From the NCBI GenBank assembly GCA_017163975.1, contig JAFFSR010000307.1, forward strand, positions 310,001-374,000: a DNA stretch of 64,000 nucleotides, read 5' to 3'. The notes under the pieces were generated by a model. It did not search any database. It saw only the letters and a program-made list of their open reading frames with translations, and was not told the origin of the DNA. Position numbers and translations under genes: made by a program. Source of the DNA: Anastatus disparis (Eukaryota; Arthropoda; Insecta; Hymenoptera; Eupelmidae). The first letter of the stretch is position 1. The number at the start of each line of letters is the position of its first letter. Shown one piece after another: positions 41,014-52,720 of the stretch.

Positions 41014-41704
41014 ACTGCAGCAAGCTTTTGGCAAGATTTAAGAAATATTTTACAAAATATTGCAGGAAACCATACGGAAAGGTATGAGCGTTGTTCGCGG
41101 CAAAATTTGGGAAAAATTTCATAAAATATTACGAGAAACCTTTCATGAAAGATTGCTGCAAGGTTTCTTGAAATGTTGCTGCAAGGTTTTCATGAAAGGC
41201 TGCTGCGAGGTTTTTAGAAATATTTCAACCAGGTTCTAGCGCGGATATATAAATGTTGCTGCAACATCTCATAAAAGGTTGCTACGAGGTTTTCTGCAAG
41301 GTCACGGCGAGATTTTCTGAAAAATTGCTGTGTGGTTGCTTGAAATGTTTTTGCTATTTTTCCCGCAAGATTCCTGTGAGGTTTCTTGAAATGTTTCTGT
41401 TACATTTCCTGAAAGATTGCTGCGAGGTTTCCTGCAAGGTTGCGGCGAGGTGTTCTAAAAGATTGCTGCAAGGTTTCTTGAAATGTTTCTGTTACATTTC
41501 CTGAAATATTGCTGTGAGGTTTTCATGAAAGGTTGCTGCGAGGTTTTCTGAAAGATTGCTGCGAGGTTCTTAGAAATATTTCAACCGGGTTCTAGCGCGG
41601 ACATATAAATGTTGCTGCAATCTTTCATGAAAGGTTGCTGCGAAGTTTCGAAACTTTCATGAAACCTTGCAGCAACCTTGCAGCAATCTTTCATGCTGTG
41701 TGGG
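41014..41704. repeat. Satellite array (right part), with a ~358-bp direct repeat
   Basis: Diverged gctgcgaggttttctgaaag units related to the left array. The phrase ggttctagcgcggayatata occurs near 41230 and again near 41588, so a ~358-bp block has been duplicated. The right TIR follows at the end. Confidence 0.75.
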
Positions 41705-41976
41705 GATATACCTTCGATTGGCTCTAAAACTTTTTGAAGAAATTGGTGTTTTGGTTGATTTAAGGATTTAGAGTATATATACAAATTTTCAAATCTAAGA
41801 CCATTAGGGTGTGTAATTAGAGCCAATAAACTATTAGTTTTTCCAAAGTTCGATGGGCCACAGAATACTGCTCGTATATTATGTGGAAGAAGCTCCCCAT
41901 GTCGCTTTTTTCTTTTCGTTTTCTCAAAATCAAAGTTGGTGACGGGAAGTTTGACGTCCTGCTCAGTAAAATCCAT
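41705..41976 (-). pseudogene. Packaging ATPase, N-terminal half
   Basis: Starts MDFTEQDVKLPVTNFDF at 41976. The Walker A loop is VFCGPSNFGKTNSLLALI, followed by FENLYIYSKSLNQPKHQFLQ. The frame is cut at 41705 by the insertion, and the next residues read from the open frame belong to the satellite. The other half is 33652-34088. Confidence 0.9.
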
Positions 41977-42074
41977 GCTTACGTAACAAGGTCAAATCTA
42001 AGATTGACCTTTTCAAAATATAAACGCTTGTTTTATATTTCGATCATCAGTTTTAAATCAGCACTCGAAGAGAG

Positions 42075-42765
42075 ATGCTCGTACACAAATTACAGAAACA
42101 CTCTAAGGGTAAAGGGTTACTTGATAAAGTAATCAATAACTTACCTATTGAAATGCATATTTCTGGACATCAATATTGTGGTCCCGGAACAAAACTGAAA
42201 AAGCGTCTAAAAAGAGGTGATACAGGTATCAACCCACTTGATCGCGAAAAACGCAAGTCTTAGCGAAAAAGCAGCTGCTTTTGTTGTTGCAAATGCTATG
42301 AAATTAAAAGGAAAGACAGGAATGGGTATAAAGTTGAGTAAACTAGTAACTGCGAGTAAAAAATCATTAAAACCAAGTAAACATTCTCGCAAAGTTATTC
42401 AGTCCGCTTTAAAAGGTGCACGTGGAACTCTTAAGATCGTTGGCGGTAAGAAAAAAATTATCATTCCACGTATTAAACCTGTTTCATCAAAAATAGGTGG
42501 CGCTCTGCCTTTTCTTATACCATTGATCGTAGCACTAAGTGCAACTGGTGCTCTGGCTGAAGGAGCTGCTGGAATAGCTAAAGCAGTAAATAAGGCTAAA
42601 GCTGCACAGAAAAATTATGAAGAAAGTAAGAGGCATAATAAAACTATGGAAGCTATTGCTCTAGGGGAAGGTCTCTATCTTAAACCATATAAAACTGGAA
42701 TGGGATTATTTATGAAACCTCATATTGGTCATGGTCAAGTTAAAAAAAAAAAGACTTCGATTTAA
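42075..42765 (+). pseudogene. PLA2-motif virion protein, frameshifted, catalytic segment lost
   Basis: Starts at ATG 42075. YCGPGTKLKKRLKRGDTGIN (from about 42173) matches the calcium-loop region of parvovirus-type phospholipase A2 domains found in Polinton and adintovirus proteins. The following HD catalytic segment normally present is absent: the sequence runs from NPLD straight into another frame. From 42217 that frame continues with LSEKAAAFVVANAMKLKGKT, then a hydrophobic LPFLIPLIVALSATGALAEG and AAGIAKAVNKAKAA, and ends Lys-rich. The hydrophobic part resembles minor core proteins of adenovirus-like virions. One frameshift/deletion inactivates it. Confidence 0.75.
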
Positions 42766-42767
42766 AT

Positions 42768-43124
42768 TTGCCAAATCATGCACTGACTGACTATGATCTT
42801 ATAAAGTATGCTCGTATGATGCAAATCCCATATTTTCGAGGTGTTTTCATGAGAAATAATCTAGCTTCTGATAGCCCATGGCATAACGAATCTGCTATAG
42901 TTAACTTAGATGATTTTCAAAACAAAGGCACTCACTGGGTATGTTATCGAAAACGAGGTTCTGAAGTGGTTTATTTTGATAGTTTTGGTGATCTTAAACC
43001 CCCTACAGATCTAATGTTATATTTTAACGTGAATGAAGTAAAATACAACTATAAAAGATATTAGAATTTCGACTTATTTATTTGTGGACATCTTTGTCTT
43101 CAATTCTTGTGTGAAAGACTATAA
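42768..43124 (+). pseudogene. Adenain-like cysteine protease with an in-frame stop
   Basis: The Polinton maturation protease. The first 98 residues are open: MPNHALTDYDLIKYARMMQI, then GTHWVCYRKRG with the catalytic His, then YFDSFGDLKPP. TAG at 43062-43064 interrupts the frame. In the same frame CGHLCLQFL, holding the catalytic Cys, follows within the next 20 codons, and the frame ends at 43122-43124. Only the stop separates the active-site residues. Confidence 0.85.
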
Positions 43125-43169
43125 AAGAATAGTTTTCAGACAAGCAGGATCATTCTTTTTCAAACAGTC

Positions 43170-43859
43170 ATGGAAAATAGTTTCACTTTGAGTCTTTCAG
43201 GCAAATCTTCTGTCTTAGAAGCGCAATATTTTCCTTCAATAGAACTACCACAGCATGAAAACTTTGTTTTGGGTTTAGTTGAACTTTTAACATTCAACTT
43301 AATTCCCAATATTGACGATGCGAATAATAAACTTTATATAAACGGTGAGAAGATTATTACCATTCCTACTGGCAGTTATAAAATTGATGCTATTAATCAA
43401 TTTTCGCAAAAAGATCTGAAATCTAAATAAATCGAGTTTTCTTTAAAAGCTAACAACGATACTCTCAGAAGTGAGATTTATTGCAGTCATCAGATAGATC
43501 TTAGACCTCGCGATTCAATAGGCAGTCTTATCGGTTTCACTCATCGCATTCTTTATGAAGACATTCATCACAGCTCTGATTTACTCGTGAAGATATTGAA
43601 AATAAACGCACTCAGAGTAGAGTGTAATATTACTACAGGTGCTTACATTAACGACAAAAAAGTTCACACAATCCATGAGTTTTTCCCAAAAGTTTCTTTA
43701 GGATATAAAATCATAGAAGTTCCATCACATTTAATATATTTACCACTCAATGTTAAGAGTATAGATCATCTTTAAATCCGAATCGTTGATCAAGACAGAA
43801 ATTTAGTGAATTTCCGAGGAGAGGAAATTACTATTAGACTTCATATAAAATCTGTATAA
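43170..43859 (+). pseudogene. Minor capsid (penton) protein, two in-frame stops
   Basis: One frame of 229 codons from ATG 43170 to TAA 43857-43859, interrupted by TAA at 43428-43430 and 43773-43775 but otherwise not shifted. Conserved blocks: SLSGKSSVLEAQYFPSIEL, FVLGLVELLTFN, VECNITTGAYIND, HEFFPKVSLGYKIIEVPSH, ending TIRLHIKSV. This is the Polinton single-jelly-roll penton protein, expected at the capsid vertices. Confidence 0.8.
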
Positions 43860-43902
43860 TAGGAATCGTTTACAATCCAAGTGTGCGTATAAGTAAACCA
43901 TC

Positions 43903-45277
43903 ATGTCAACCCATTATCAGTCGTCCAAAGGTACTCAAACCGTTAACACGGAAGAGCATCCAGTTTCTCAAAAGCATAGATCTCAAAGTACATGGAAAAA
44001 GATAAATTGTATCATTCTCTGCTGCTTCCAGAAAATTGGAAGAAATTTTAAGCATTCAATGAGGTGTCGCATTCGATGAGTCTATTGCTCATTATGAGGT
44101 TCACGCACATCAACCATACTCCACATTAAGTTTCAATAACAGTGATGAAATTCGTATTTCTTTTCAGCATCAAGATTTATGCCTCTTACCATCATGTAGT
44201 TACATCTATGTATGTGGAAAATTACAAAAACCAGATGGACAAGCACTAACTAAAACTAATTTCGTTAACAATGGCATTTGTCATCTGTTTTATGAAATAC
44301 GATATGAACTTAATGCTGTAGAGGTAGATAAAAGTAAAAATGTTGGTTTGAGTAGTCTCACGAAGGGATGCACTTCATTTAATCCAAATCAGACTCTAAC
44401 ATTAAAAAATGCAGGTTGGTTTGGTGTTGAAGAAGGAAACAAAACAATTGTAGATGATCATGGAAATTTTGACGTTTCTATCCTTCTAAGTATGATTTTA
44501 GGCTTCGCAGAAGATTACAAGAAAATTGTTGTTAATATGAAGCATGAACTCATTCTCACAAGATCAAGAAATGACCTGAATGCTATAATACAGGAAGATA
44601 CTGTAGCCAACAATGCAACCACATATGAAACTTATCAAATAAAAATATCAAAAATAGAGTGGTTAATGCCATATGTTATTGCATCAGATAAACAAAAAAT
44701 CCAGCTGTTAAATTTCATTGGCAAAGATAATCCTATTTCTATGAGTTTTCGATCTTGGAGGTTATTTGAATATCCTCTTCTTCCGACAATAAATAAACAC
44801 GTCTGGACGGTAAAAACTTCAAATCAATTGGAGAAACCACGTTTCGTGATTCTTAGATTACAATCGGGAAAAAAAGGTTCAAAAACTAAAAATGCTAGTC
44901 ACTTTGACCATTGTAATATTAGTAATGTAAGACTTTTCTTGAATTTGCAATATTATCCATACAACAATCTCAATCTTGACATATCTAAAAATCAGTTTGC
45001 TATTCTCTATGATATGTATGCTAATTTTCAGAAAAGCTATTACGGAAGAAATCCACAGCCATTGTTGACAAAGTCTCAGTTTATCAACTTTGAACCACTC
45101 ATAGTTATTGACTGTTCACGACAGAACAAATCTCTAAAGAGCGCGCCTGTCGATGTACGTCTAGAATTTGAGTCTCAAACTGACTTTTCAGCTAATACTT
45201 CAGCTTATTGCATGATCTTACACGATCGCATCGTTCAGTACAATCCTATTAGTGGAGATGTTCGGAAGCTTGTCTGA
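43903..45277 (+). pseudogene. Major capsid protein (double jelly roll), 5' part broken
   Basis: ATG 43903 opens ~58 codons, then frame breaks occur around 44060-44090. From about 44077 a second frame stays open to TGA at 45275-45277. It carries VHAHQPYSTLSFNNSDEIRI, LEKPRFVILRLQSGKKGSK, then VRLEFESQTDFSANTSAY and ILHDRIVQYNPISGDVRKLV at the end. The C-terminal signature is typical of Polinton major capsid proteins. Length and order (after the penton gene) fit. At least one frameshift makes it non-functional. Confidence 0.85.
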
Positions 45278-45316
45278 ATTATCTTCACTTTTACGTAAAA
45301 AAATTAATATTCCAAA

Positions 45317-45790
45317 ATGGAATATATGGTAGACATGATTGGTTTTAAGCAAATGGGTGGTGAATATGTTCAAAAGGAAATAGCAATCATTCCTCTCAAC
45401 GACAGTGGTAATCCCATTGTTCATCTATTCAAAATACCTTTTTTATAGAAAAGGCTCTCTGACGAATTGCAAGAAGAAAACATTCGACTCAAACATAATC
45501 ATGGCATAGCCTGGAACACTGATAGACTAGATTACTTTCAAATTGCAAACTTATTTCGTGAACATTTACATGATGCTACAAAAATTTTTGTTATTAATGA
45601 ATTCAAACGAAAATGGTTGCTAAGATTCAAATTTCCCGTTTATAACATCAATGAATACGGATATCCATTAAACCCATCTTTCAAATGTGCTACTGTGTGT
45701 ACAAACCATAATCTAATTTATAAGACTGTCTATGCACTACACAATGTCAAATTTATGAAATTAGTCTATCTCTCACAAAACCATTTGTAA
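45317..45790 (+). pseudogene. Broken paralogue of the 25040-25944 gene
   Basis: Starts MEYMVDMIGFKQMGGEYVQK at 45317. TAG near 45446 interrupts, then the same frame continues with NHGIAWNTDRLDYFQIANLF, KIFVINEFKRKWLLRF, INEYGYPL and a tail with a conserved Cys-x4-HN block. The blocks match those of the intact left-end gene in order and spacing. It has no intron at the corresponding position. Confidence 0.7.
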
Positions 45791-45821
45791 GAAAAAAAAG
45801 TAGAAAAAAAGTAGAAAACAC

Positions 45822-45948
45822 TATAGGCATCCTAGATCACATTTGGTTTCTAAAACACTTGGAGAAGGGAGGGGGGTGTGCTAGAATCCGTACGGATTCT
45901 AACACACCTTGGTGTCGTGCTAGAATTCGGGTGTGCTAGAATGCCTAT
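45822..45948. repeat. Palindromic hairpin element
   Basis: ctataggcatcctag pairs with ctagaatgcctatag at the far end. The centre is a near-perfect palindrome, ggtgtgctagaatccg joined to cggattctaacacacc. Non-coding; it lies just outside the last Polinton gene. Confidence 0.8.
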
Positions 45949-45990
45949 AGCCTATCTACTCATTTTTAAATTTCTCCTATTCCTAACTTT

Positions 45991-46290
45991 TTAAAGAGCA
46001 ACGTATGATAGATCATTGCTAAATACTGGTTTAGGTAAGTACACACCAGCATGATTATAAGATTGTCCTTGGAATTTGTTAACTATCATAGCGAAACCTA
46101 ATCGTACAGTAAATTGTTTATGACACATATTATATGGCATTTCTTTATTAAATGTTATCCATGGTATCAAAACAAATTTTCCCGCATTTTTTGTATATAA
46201 AATTTCAGCGGGAATTGAATATTTCATTAGCTTCCTTATTGATAGTCGGGTTCCTTTACAAAGGCTGTCGTTTCAATTTGAATTTCTTAA
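45991..46290 (-). pseudogene. Helitron (PIF1-type) helicase C-terminal fragment
   Basis: On the minus strand a fragment reads SLCKGTRLSIRKL (frame before the ATG), MKYSIPAEILYTKNAGKFVL, CHKQFTVRLGFAMIVNKFQGQSYNHAGVYL and NDLSYVAL. These are helicase motifs V-VI of the Helitron RepHel protein. Everything upstream is missing, so it is a relic. Confidence 0.8.
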
Positions 46291-46795
46291 TAATAATTCA
46301 ATAAAAAAATAAAATTAATCTTCGCACTATTTCTAAACATCTATATATATATGTAATAATTTAAATTATTTTATAAGTATACAATTTTATTATTTATATT
46401 ACATTAATATTATCTTTTTTACTTGTAATAATTTTTTATAAATATTACTTTTACCTTTTTTAATAATTATTATTCACATTATGTATATATTATTTGTTAA
46501 TTTAATCAATCGTCATAATGAATATTTTCATACGTGTTTCCTTATAATTATACAATATTATAATAAATAATAACCTTAGCACTCCTATCGCTATTTTATT
46601 AATTTAGTTAATATTTATTATATTATTTCGTTTTTTAACTTGAATTCTCAGTCCTACAGATAGTAGTGATTTAAAGAGTGATACAAAAAATTTTCTAATA
46701 ATAACTTACATATAATGACCAAGCCACCATAATAAAAGTGTTGGTGAAAATTTAGCATTAAATATAATTGATGAAAATTTGAAAATAATATAAAT

Positions 46796-46840
<45 letters not shown>

Positions 46841-47440
46841 GTATATATATAGTTGTAAGATCAGATTCAGTCAACCCACTCCTCATCACCCCCTCAACAC
46901 CCCCTCAGCACCTCCTCTATTTAGCCCTCCCTCAAATTACATCACGATTCTCCCATTAAATAGCAATTTTTAAGAATTGCGATATTTGTTATCAGATTTC
47001 CCCCTCAGCTTCCCCTCAACCTCGCTTCAGCCCCCCCCTTCAACCCGTGTTTTAAGTGTTTATATATATTGAAAATTTCAATTACTATTATAATCAATTA
47101 ATTTAAAAAAGCCTCCTGTCTGCATTTCGTTTACTAAGATGAATATAGTAATATTTCATATATATTTTAAAGAAATATTGATCTTTATCTATTTTTCGAA
47201 ACTTACAAAATGGTGAAAAAATTAGAAATATAAAAAAATTTACAAAATAAAAAAATGATTTTTAAAATACGAAATGGAAATTTTTCCTAACCTCGGTAGT
47301 CGCCTTAAGACTATTTTTCATTGACTAAAATATCATCTTCATTAAATTAAAATTGAGATCTTGGTATATTTATCTTAATAAACGATTTCTGGGCTTGAGA
47401 CCAGCATATAATTGTATGGCTGCATTAAAAGCTAATTTTT
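46291..47440. other. A+T-rich spacer with TA microsatellite and pyrimidine-rich tract
   Basis: No gene. (TA)n with two TG interruptions spans about 46799-46851, then tatatagttgtaagatc, then a C-rich pyrimidine stretch (46862-47045, many cccctcaac and ccctca blocks). The same order of TA repeat, tatatagttgtaag and pyrimidine tract recurs at 61269-61735. Confidence 0.6.
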
Positions 47441-47444
47441 AATA

Positions 47445-47735
47445 TATTGTCACTAAAAGAAACTTGCTTATTTACTGTTGCTAAAAGAAACTTATTTATT
47501 TATTGTCGTTAAAAGAAGCTAGTTTACAGATTAATTTCGTATGGCCATCAAAAGACGCTTATAAATTTATTTTTTATTGCCATTAAAAGAAGCTTATAAA
47601 TTTATTTTTTATTGTTCTTAAAAAAAGCTTGCGGATTTGTTTTTTACTGTTGTGAAAAGAAGTTTACAGATTTATTTTTCATTGTTGTTGAAAGAAGTTT
47701 GCAGATTAATTTTGTGCTGCCGCTAAAAATGTTGT
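47445..47735. repeat. ~38-bp minisatellite
   Basis: About seven diverged copies of ttattttttattgccattaa followed by aagaagcttataaatt. It opens the frame 47612-47794, which I do not count as a gene. 47736-48063 shows nothing else. Confidence 0.7.
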
Positions 47736-48063
47736 TATCTATTAAACTTTTTATAATGTTTTCTATTAAGCTTTTTTCGAATCCCCAAATATAAAAATTA
47801 GATTTATCGCGAACTTTTGGATGTTGAATGTAATTCTATTTCTATAATGATCATACTTACCGAATAATACTTATCAAAATAAAATACGTATCTTATATTA
47901 TTATATATCTTACTCTTCTATTAAATCTTTTCCGCATTCGTGAATATATAAATTTGATTTATTATGAACTTTTGAATTTCACTCTTTAGCATTAACAGCT
48001 AGAAGCTTAAAACTTATTTTAACGAAATCTGAGCTTTAATCCTTTCGAAATAACACTTGCAGT

Positions 48064-48839
48064 TGTGACGGTCATGGGGATTAGGTGACCGCTCTTAGTA
48101 TAAAATGCTAAATTGATATATGCAATTAATAAAAGGGAATTGTAGTATAATTGAGTAATTTATTTAACACGTATAGATACTTGTAACATAGCTAAATTTT
48201 GGGCGCTAAAAAAATGGAGTTAAAAGGAGACAAAATAATTAGCTTGAATATACGTAAAAAATACGCATACACGATCGCTCGCAGCACACACGCTCGCGAC
48301 GACAGCACACACGTGGCACGCTCTATTTCAGTGATAAAAGAAATGATGTTGTTAGAATCTCAACGAGATTCGCACTAACACAATATCGTTGCAAACAACG
48401 CTCAAAGACAAAGAATTAATATATTAATAGCGTAGTAAACGCTTCGCACGCTCAATGCCAATACAAGACAATCTAATTGCTTGACGGCGACAGAAGAAAT
48501 GAACGACAATGGACGCTCTTCCTTCTTACTGTTTGCTCTTTGCTCTTGCGCACATGCGAGCGTAACTATATGCCCAAGCTTTACTGCTAGAGTCACAGCG
48601 TACAAGGGCTATAGGTGTGTATAGTAGCTAAAAGAGACCATACTTTTGCTGAGCCTCGCGCGTGTGTGCGTGTGTGGAACGATGTAGGTTTGACTCTACA
48701 CTGTACTCGGCGGTTTCCTGCTCGTCGTAATGCTCTCGAATGCTTCCTTTTGTCGCGCGTGAATACTGTATATTCTTCGTAGCGCGAAAATACGAAGCTT
48801 GATTTACATATAGTAACATGGTCAATTCGCCATGTTACA
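48064..48839. mobile_element. Solo LTR 1 (776 bp)
   Basis: It runs TGTGACGGTCATGG ... GCCATGTTACA and is flanked by CAGT at 48060-48063 and 48840-48843, an exact 4-bp target duplication. It is richer in CpG than its surroundings. No internal coding region remains, so it arose by LTR-LTR recombination. Short frames inside it are not genes. Confidence 0.8.
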
Positions 48840-48843
48840 CAGT

Positions 48844-49279
48844 ATATTAAAATATAATTTTTTGCTATAGATAATTATGGCAAATTATATTGTAATGAAG
48901 ATTGGACCCAATTTCAGCATTTATTATTAATTAATATTTTAAAAAAGAAATTTAGATCTAATCTTTATTACGCTATAACTGTGGAAAAAAAAGTAGTTTG
49001 ATATACTGTAAGTGGTATTTCGAAAGGATATAAGCTCAGTTTTCGTTTAAAAATTTTGAAGTTTCTATCTGTTTATGCTAAAGAATTATAAGTGTTTAAA
49101 AATCTAGTAACTTTTTCAATGATTTTCTTTCATTGCCTGTAATTAAAGAAAATCAAAAGCATAAGAATTGAGTATTGAGTTCTGAAATTCTGGTTTTCTC
49201 CATATTTTGATACTTTATAACTCATCCCAAAGTTTGAGTAAAGCTTGCCATCTGGACGTCTGGCCCTCTTCTAGTATCT
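48844..49279. other. A+T-rich spacer, no gene
   Basis: No open frame, repeat or signal recognised. Confidence 0.5.
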
Positions 49280-49512
49280 TTGAACATATATACATGGAGG
49301 CAGCATGTTGAATGGAAAAGTGTTGTCTGTTTTAATGATGATATGGGAGAGAAAGAAAATAGCTACTTACATTCTGTCCCTCTCGTGCAGCGTTTACGGG
49401 GGTGTTGCGCGAGAGAGATAGGATGTTAGTTGTTACTTTCTTTCTCTCTATCTAAAGTTGCCACCACTTTTTAACACGGCATGCTTCCTCCAGAGTATAT
49501 ATGCTCTAAGTC
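49280..49512. mobile_element. MITE with inverted ends
   Basis: catatatacatggaggcagcatg near 49286 is matched in reverse complement by catgcttcctccagagtata tatg near 49480-49502. The following ~35 bp on each side (gttgaatggaaaagtgttgt and ccaccactttttaacacgg) are also partners. ~230 bp, non-coding. Confidence 0.7.
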
Positions 49513-49539
49513 TAGTACGTTATAAACATCAAATTTTTT

Positions 49540-51116
49540 TTCCAATTTTAAAAATGGCTCCAAAAGTATCACTACACTAATAATATTAGTTTTAAATAGA
49601 TTTCCTTTTTTCAGCAGTCGAAAATAATTTTTATGCAAATTTTAGAGCAAAACGTTCAAACAGTTAAATACACACACACGGAAACCAATTTTTCTTAATA
49701 AATCGAACCCATTTTCTAGAATTGTCACAAGTTAAAAGAAGAAGGCGCTATGACCATTCAAAGGTACGTGAAATAGCGGAATTTCATTTTTCGTTCAAAG
49801 TGATGTAGACTGGTTCCTAATTAATGAAATTAATGAAACGCAATGCTTTCTCATAGAGCTCATTAAGTAAGAATAAATTGATTTTATTTTTTAAAGTGTA
49901 ATTCCAATGTGAAATACAATTTTTATTAAAAAAAAATTAGTGAATGTGAGAGAATGATTAGGAAATAGGAAGAAAGAGACAAGGATGGATAAAAATAGGG
50001 TAAAAGTAGGGTAAAAATGAGGATCAATCTGAGAAAGAAGGACAGAGAGGAAGTGAGGAAGTAAGAAAAGCGTTATTCAAAGCGTTAAACAGAAATCAAA
50101 ATAAGTGACCAAAGAGCTACCATAAGAAAATTATTTTCTTAAAACTTGTTTTATAAGGAAATTAGCAAATAACAACTTTGTACACAAATTTTAGATCAAA
50201 CTCATCGAGTAGTTTACGCAAAATAGAAAAAAATTGAAAAAATTTTCTAAAATTACAACTATGCTAAAGAAATTGGTTTCCAAAAGTCATCCTTCTTTGG
50301 GCAGTTGCAAGTTATTCCCATGCAAATTAGAAAGCAAATTCATCAAGTAAGTTACGTAATATCCAAAAAAAAATTGAAAATTTTTTTTGAATTCTTAAAA
50401 TGGCTCCTATAAAAAAATTACACTATGAAAACTAATTTTCAATAGCTTACTAACACAGAATAATAGATAGTATGCAAAATTTGAAGCAAATCTATGGAGT
50501 GATTATCGAGATCAGATTGGCTAAATAAATACAATTTTCTTTTCGAAATTTCTTTTTCAAAATTTTCAAAATACTATATATAAAAAATACTCCACGAAAA
50601 TCAATTTTTGAAAATTTCCCTTCTTTTGGCAGTCGCAAATAATTTCCCTGTAAATTTTAGAATAAATCTATCGAGTACTTTACGTAAAATAAAACAAAAT
50701 AAAATAAGAAATGTCGAAATTTTTTTGTAAATCTTTAAATTTTTCTAAAATTTTACCCACGCTAAAATAGTTTTCAAAGGCTAATTTTTTTTTCAGACAA
50801 TAGCGAATTGATTTTATAAAGGTTTCGGAAAATTTATCGTATGGTTTACGCAAAATAAAAAATGAATAAAAAATAAAAATTTTTTTGAAATTTTTGAAAA
50901 TGCTCTAAAATTAAAACTGCACTAAGAAAATTAGTTTTCCAAAGCTTATTTTCTTCAGACAGTAGCGAATAACTTGCAGACGAATTTTGGAGCAAATCTA
51001 TTGAATGGTTTTCGTAATATAGAAAAAAAATGAAAAATAAGAATTTAAAAAAAACATTTTTAAATGCTCTAAAATTAAAAGTGTGCTGAGAAAATCAATT
51101 TTTTAAGGTTTTCCTT
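49540..51116. repeat. Degenerate tandem array, ~140-180-bp units (continues 52458-52720)
   Basis: A module reading roughly caaattttagagcaaatcta then tcgagtagtttacgtaaaat recurs near 50182, 50321, 50472, 50650, 50815 and 50980. After solo LTR 2 it recurs near 52488 and 52659. Between modules lie aaaattttctaaaattacaa-like and cttctttgggcagttgcaa-like blocks. Old satellite; the solo LTR inserted into it later. Confidence 0.65.
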
Positions 51117-52457
51117 TGTAACGGTTATTTTGCCCGTTACAAAAAAAAGAATTAGCTTTCAATTAAATTTCATTTTTGGCTAAGTCTTTCAATTTTACTA
51201 TTTGCGGAGTTGCTGAAAACTATCATAAATATGTTAAATTTTATGAAACAAACTCCGATTGTGCTAGCTAGTCAATCCTATTGATAAACGACAAAATCTC
51301 ATGCGATATACTTGTCGCTTGCTGCACACACTGCGTCTCTCTCTCTCTCTCTATCTTACCTGATCGAGAGACGCGTTGCCAGTAGCGCAGTTTTCCTTCG
51401 TGAGGCAGATTCCAAAATACGTTATATTAAATTATATGATATTACGTAACTAATCAATTCATAACTGTTTACAAGGACCGCGGAGGCGTCGGAGTAAGCA
51501 ACGGAAAATATATATTTTATGTTAAATATAGTCAGGCAATATAAATGAATTAAAAGCACGTTTTCATAGAAAAACGAAATTAATTTATTATAAGACAAAT
51601 AAGAACATAAAGATAAAATATAAATTGAACAAGAATGAAATAATATAATTTATGAATTATAGTGTACGCGTCTATAGAGAGAGTGAGCAAAGGGAGGGCG
51701 CGTCGCGAACTAAACGGAACTCGCTTATGACGCTGATCGGTTATATAGCCGATGATACAATTCACCCGAACAAGTATCTCTCGAGGAAGAGACACTTGGG
51801 TATCGCACTGTATATTTATACTTACAGTAACGCACTGGCCAGCTTACACTAATTACCTACATGCACGTAGACGCCGCTCGCTCGTTACCGTTGCTTCTCC
51901 CCTGTACGTAATCAATACGTAGATGCTCTAGAGTAGGTCGGTGGAAGACGTCTCTTCCCGATCCTTGAATTTCGCTGAGCTCTGCCAACGTGGTGGCCTG
52001 GACGTAGATCGGTGGAATCCTCTACACGCCGATCAACGTATTTGCTGGCACTTAATGGCTGACCGCTAAGACGCGCGAAAAGCGGTCAAACAAAACTCTA
52101 CAGAAAGAATTCCTGAGAGTTGCAACTAGCCAATATAATTTAATACGCTAGTCGATATAAATTAACGACTTTTAATTAAGACAATGCCTCGCGCTATCAA
52201 ATGCGAACTTAGTCTACCGTATTATACGACCACGTGGTGAAATCTTTTAATAAGCACAGCGCGGCTCAAATTTCGTGTTAACGCAACGGTAGCCGGCGAC
52301 TTTCTGAAGCGCCTCGCGGCCAGCGAGCTTCTCTCTCGCGTACCAGTCGTCAAGATACGCACTTCTTTACTCGTCTTAGACGAGATATATGACCAAGCGT
52401 TTATCCTATTTTAATACCTAAGCGCGCAAGATTCAAACACGGTAGAATACCGTTACA
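51117..52457. mobile_element. Solo LTR 2 (1341 bp)
   Basis: It runs TGTAACGGTTATTTTGCC ... GAATACCGTTACA, flanked by CCTT at 51113-51116 and 52458-52461. Removing it restores the tandem-array unit ...ttttccttcttttaacagtc. A (CT)n run (51338-51352) lies inside. Only non-credible short frames inside (51580-51852). Confidence 0.88.
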
Positions 52458-52720
52458 CCTTCTTTTAACAGTCAAAAATTCTTTCCACACAATTTATCAA
52501 CCAAATTTTTATAGTAGTTCACGTAAAATACATAAAAAATCCATAGAGACATTTTAAAAATTTTTTTTAAATTTTCAAAATGGCTCTTAAAAAAAATAGG
52601 CTAAGAAAACAAATTTTTAATAACTTCCCGTGGGGTCATACAAAAAAATAAATTGTATGCAAAATTAGAAGTAAATCCATCCAGTAATTCTCAAAATGTA
52701 ATTGAAGTACTGAATTTCTA

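Larger units (their letters stand above)
34089..41704. mobile_element. TIR element of 69-bp satellite, carrying foldback, Copia and MITE
   Basis: The ends are CCCACACAGCATGAAA (34089) and TTTCATGCTGTGTGGG (41704), an exact 16-bp inverted repeat apart from the adjoining satellite. The flanking 2-bp GA (34087-34088 and 41705-41706) fits a target duplication, because the split ATPase frame continues without gap if one GA is removed. No transposase is encoded in the element's own part (34089-35562 and 41014-41704), which is almost pure satellite. The superfamily is unknown. Confidence 0.8.
25040..45790. mobile_element. Degenerate Polinton/Maverick (adintovirus-like) element
   Basis: Within 21 kb (about 13 kb without the 34089-41704 insertion) lie the genes that define Polintons: protein-primed DNA polymerase B, RVE integrase with chromodomain, A32-like packaging ATPase, adenain-like protease, minor and major capsid proteins. 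Around them are a PLA2-motif protein, a fibre-like protein and conserved unknowns. Polymerase and the capsid block are on +, integrase to ATPase on -. Most genes carry several stops or frameshifts, so the element is dead as a unit. I could not find the terminal inverted repeats. A paralogous gene pair marks the two ends. Confidence 0.88.

Noticed and set aside
48402..48825. Reverse-strand frames near the solo LTR 1 end
   Set aside because: They lie inside a solo LTR bounded by an exact CAGT duplication.
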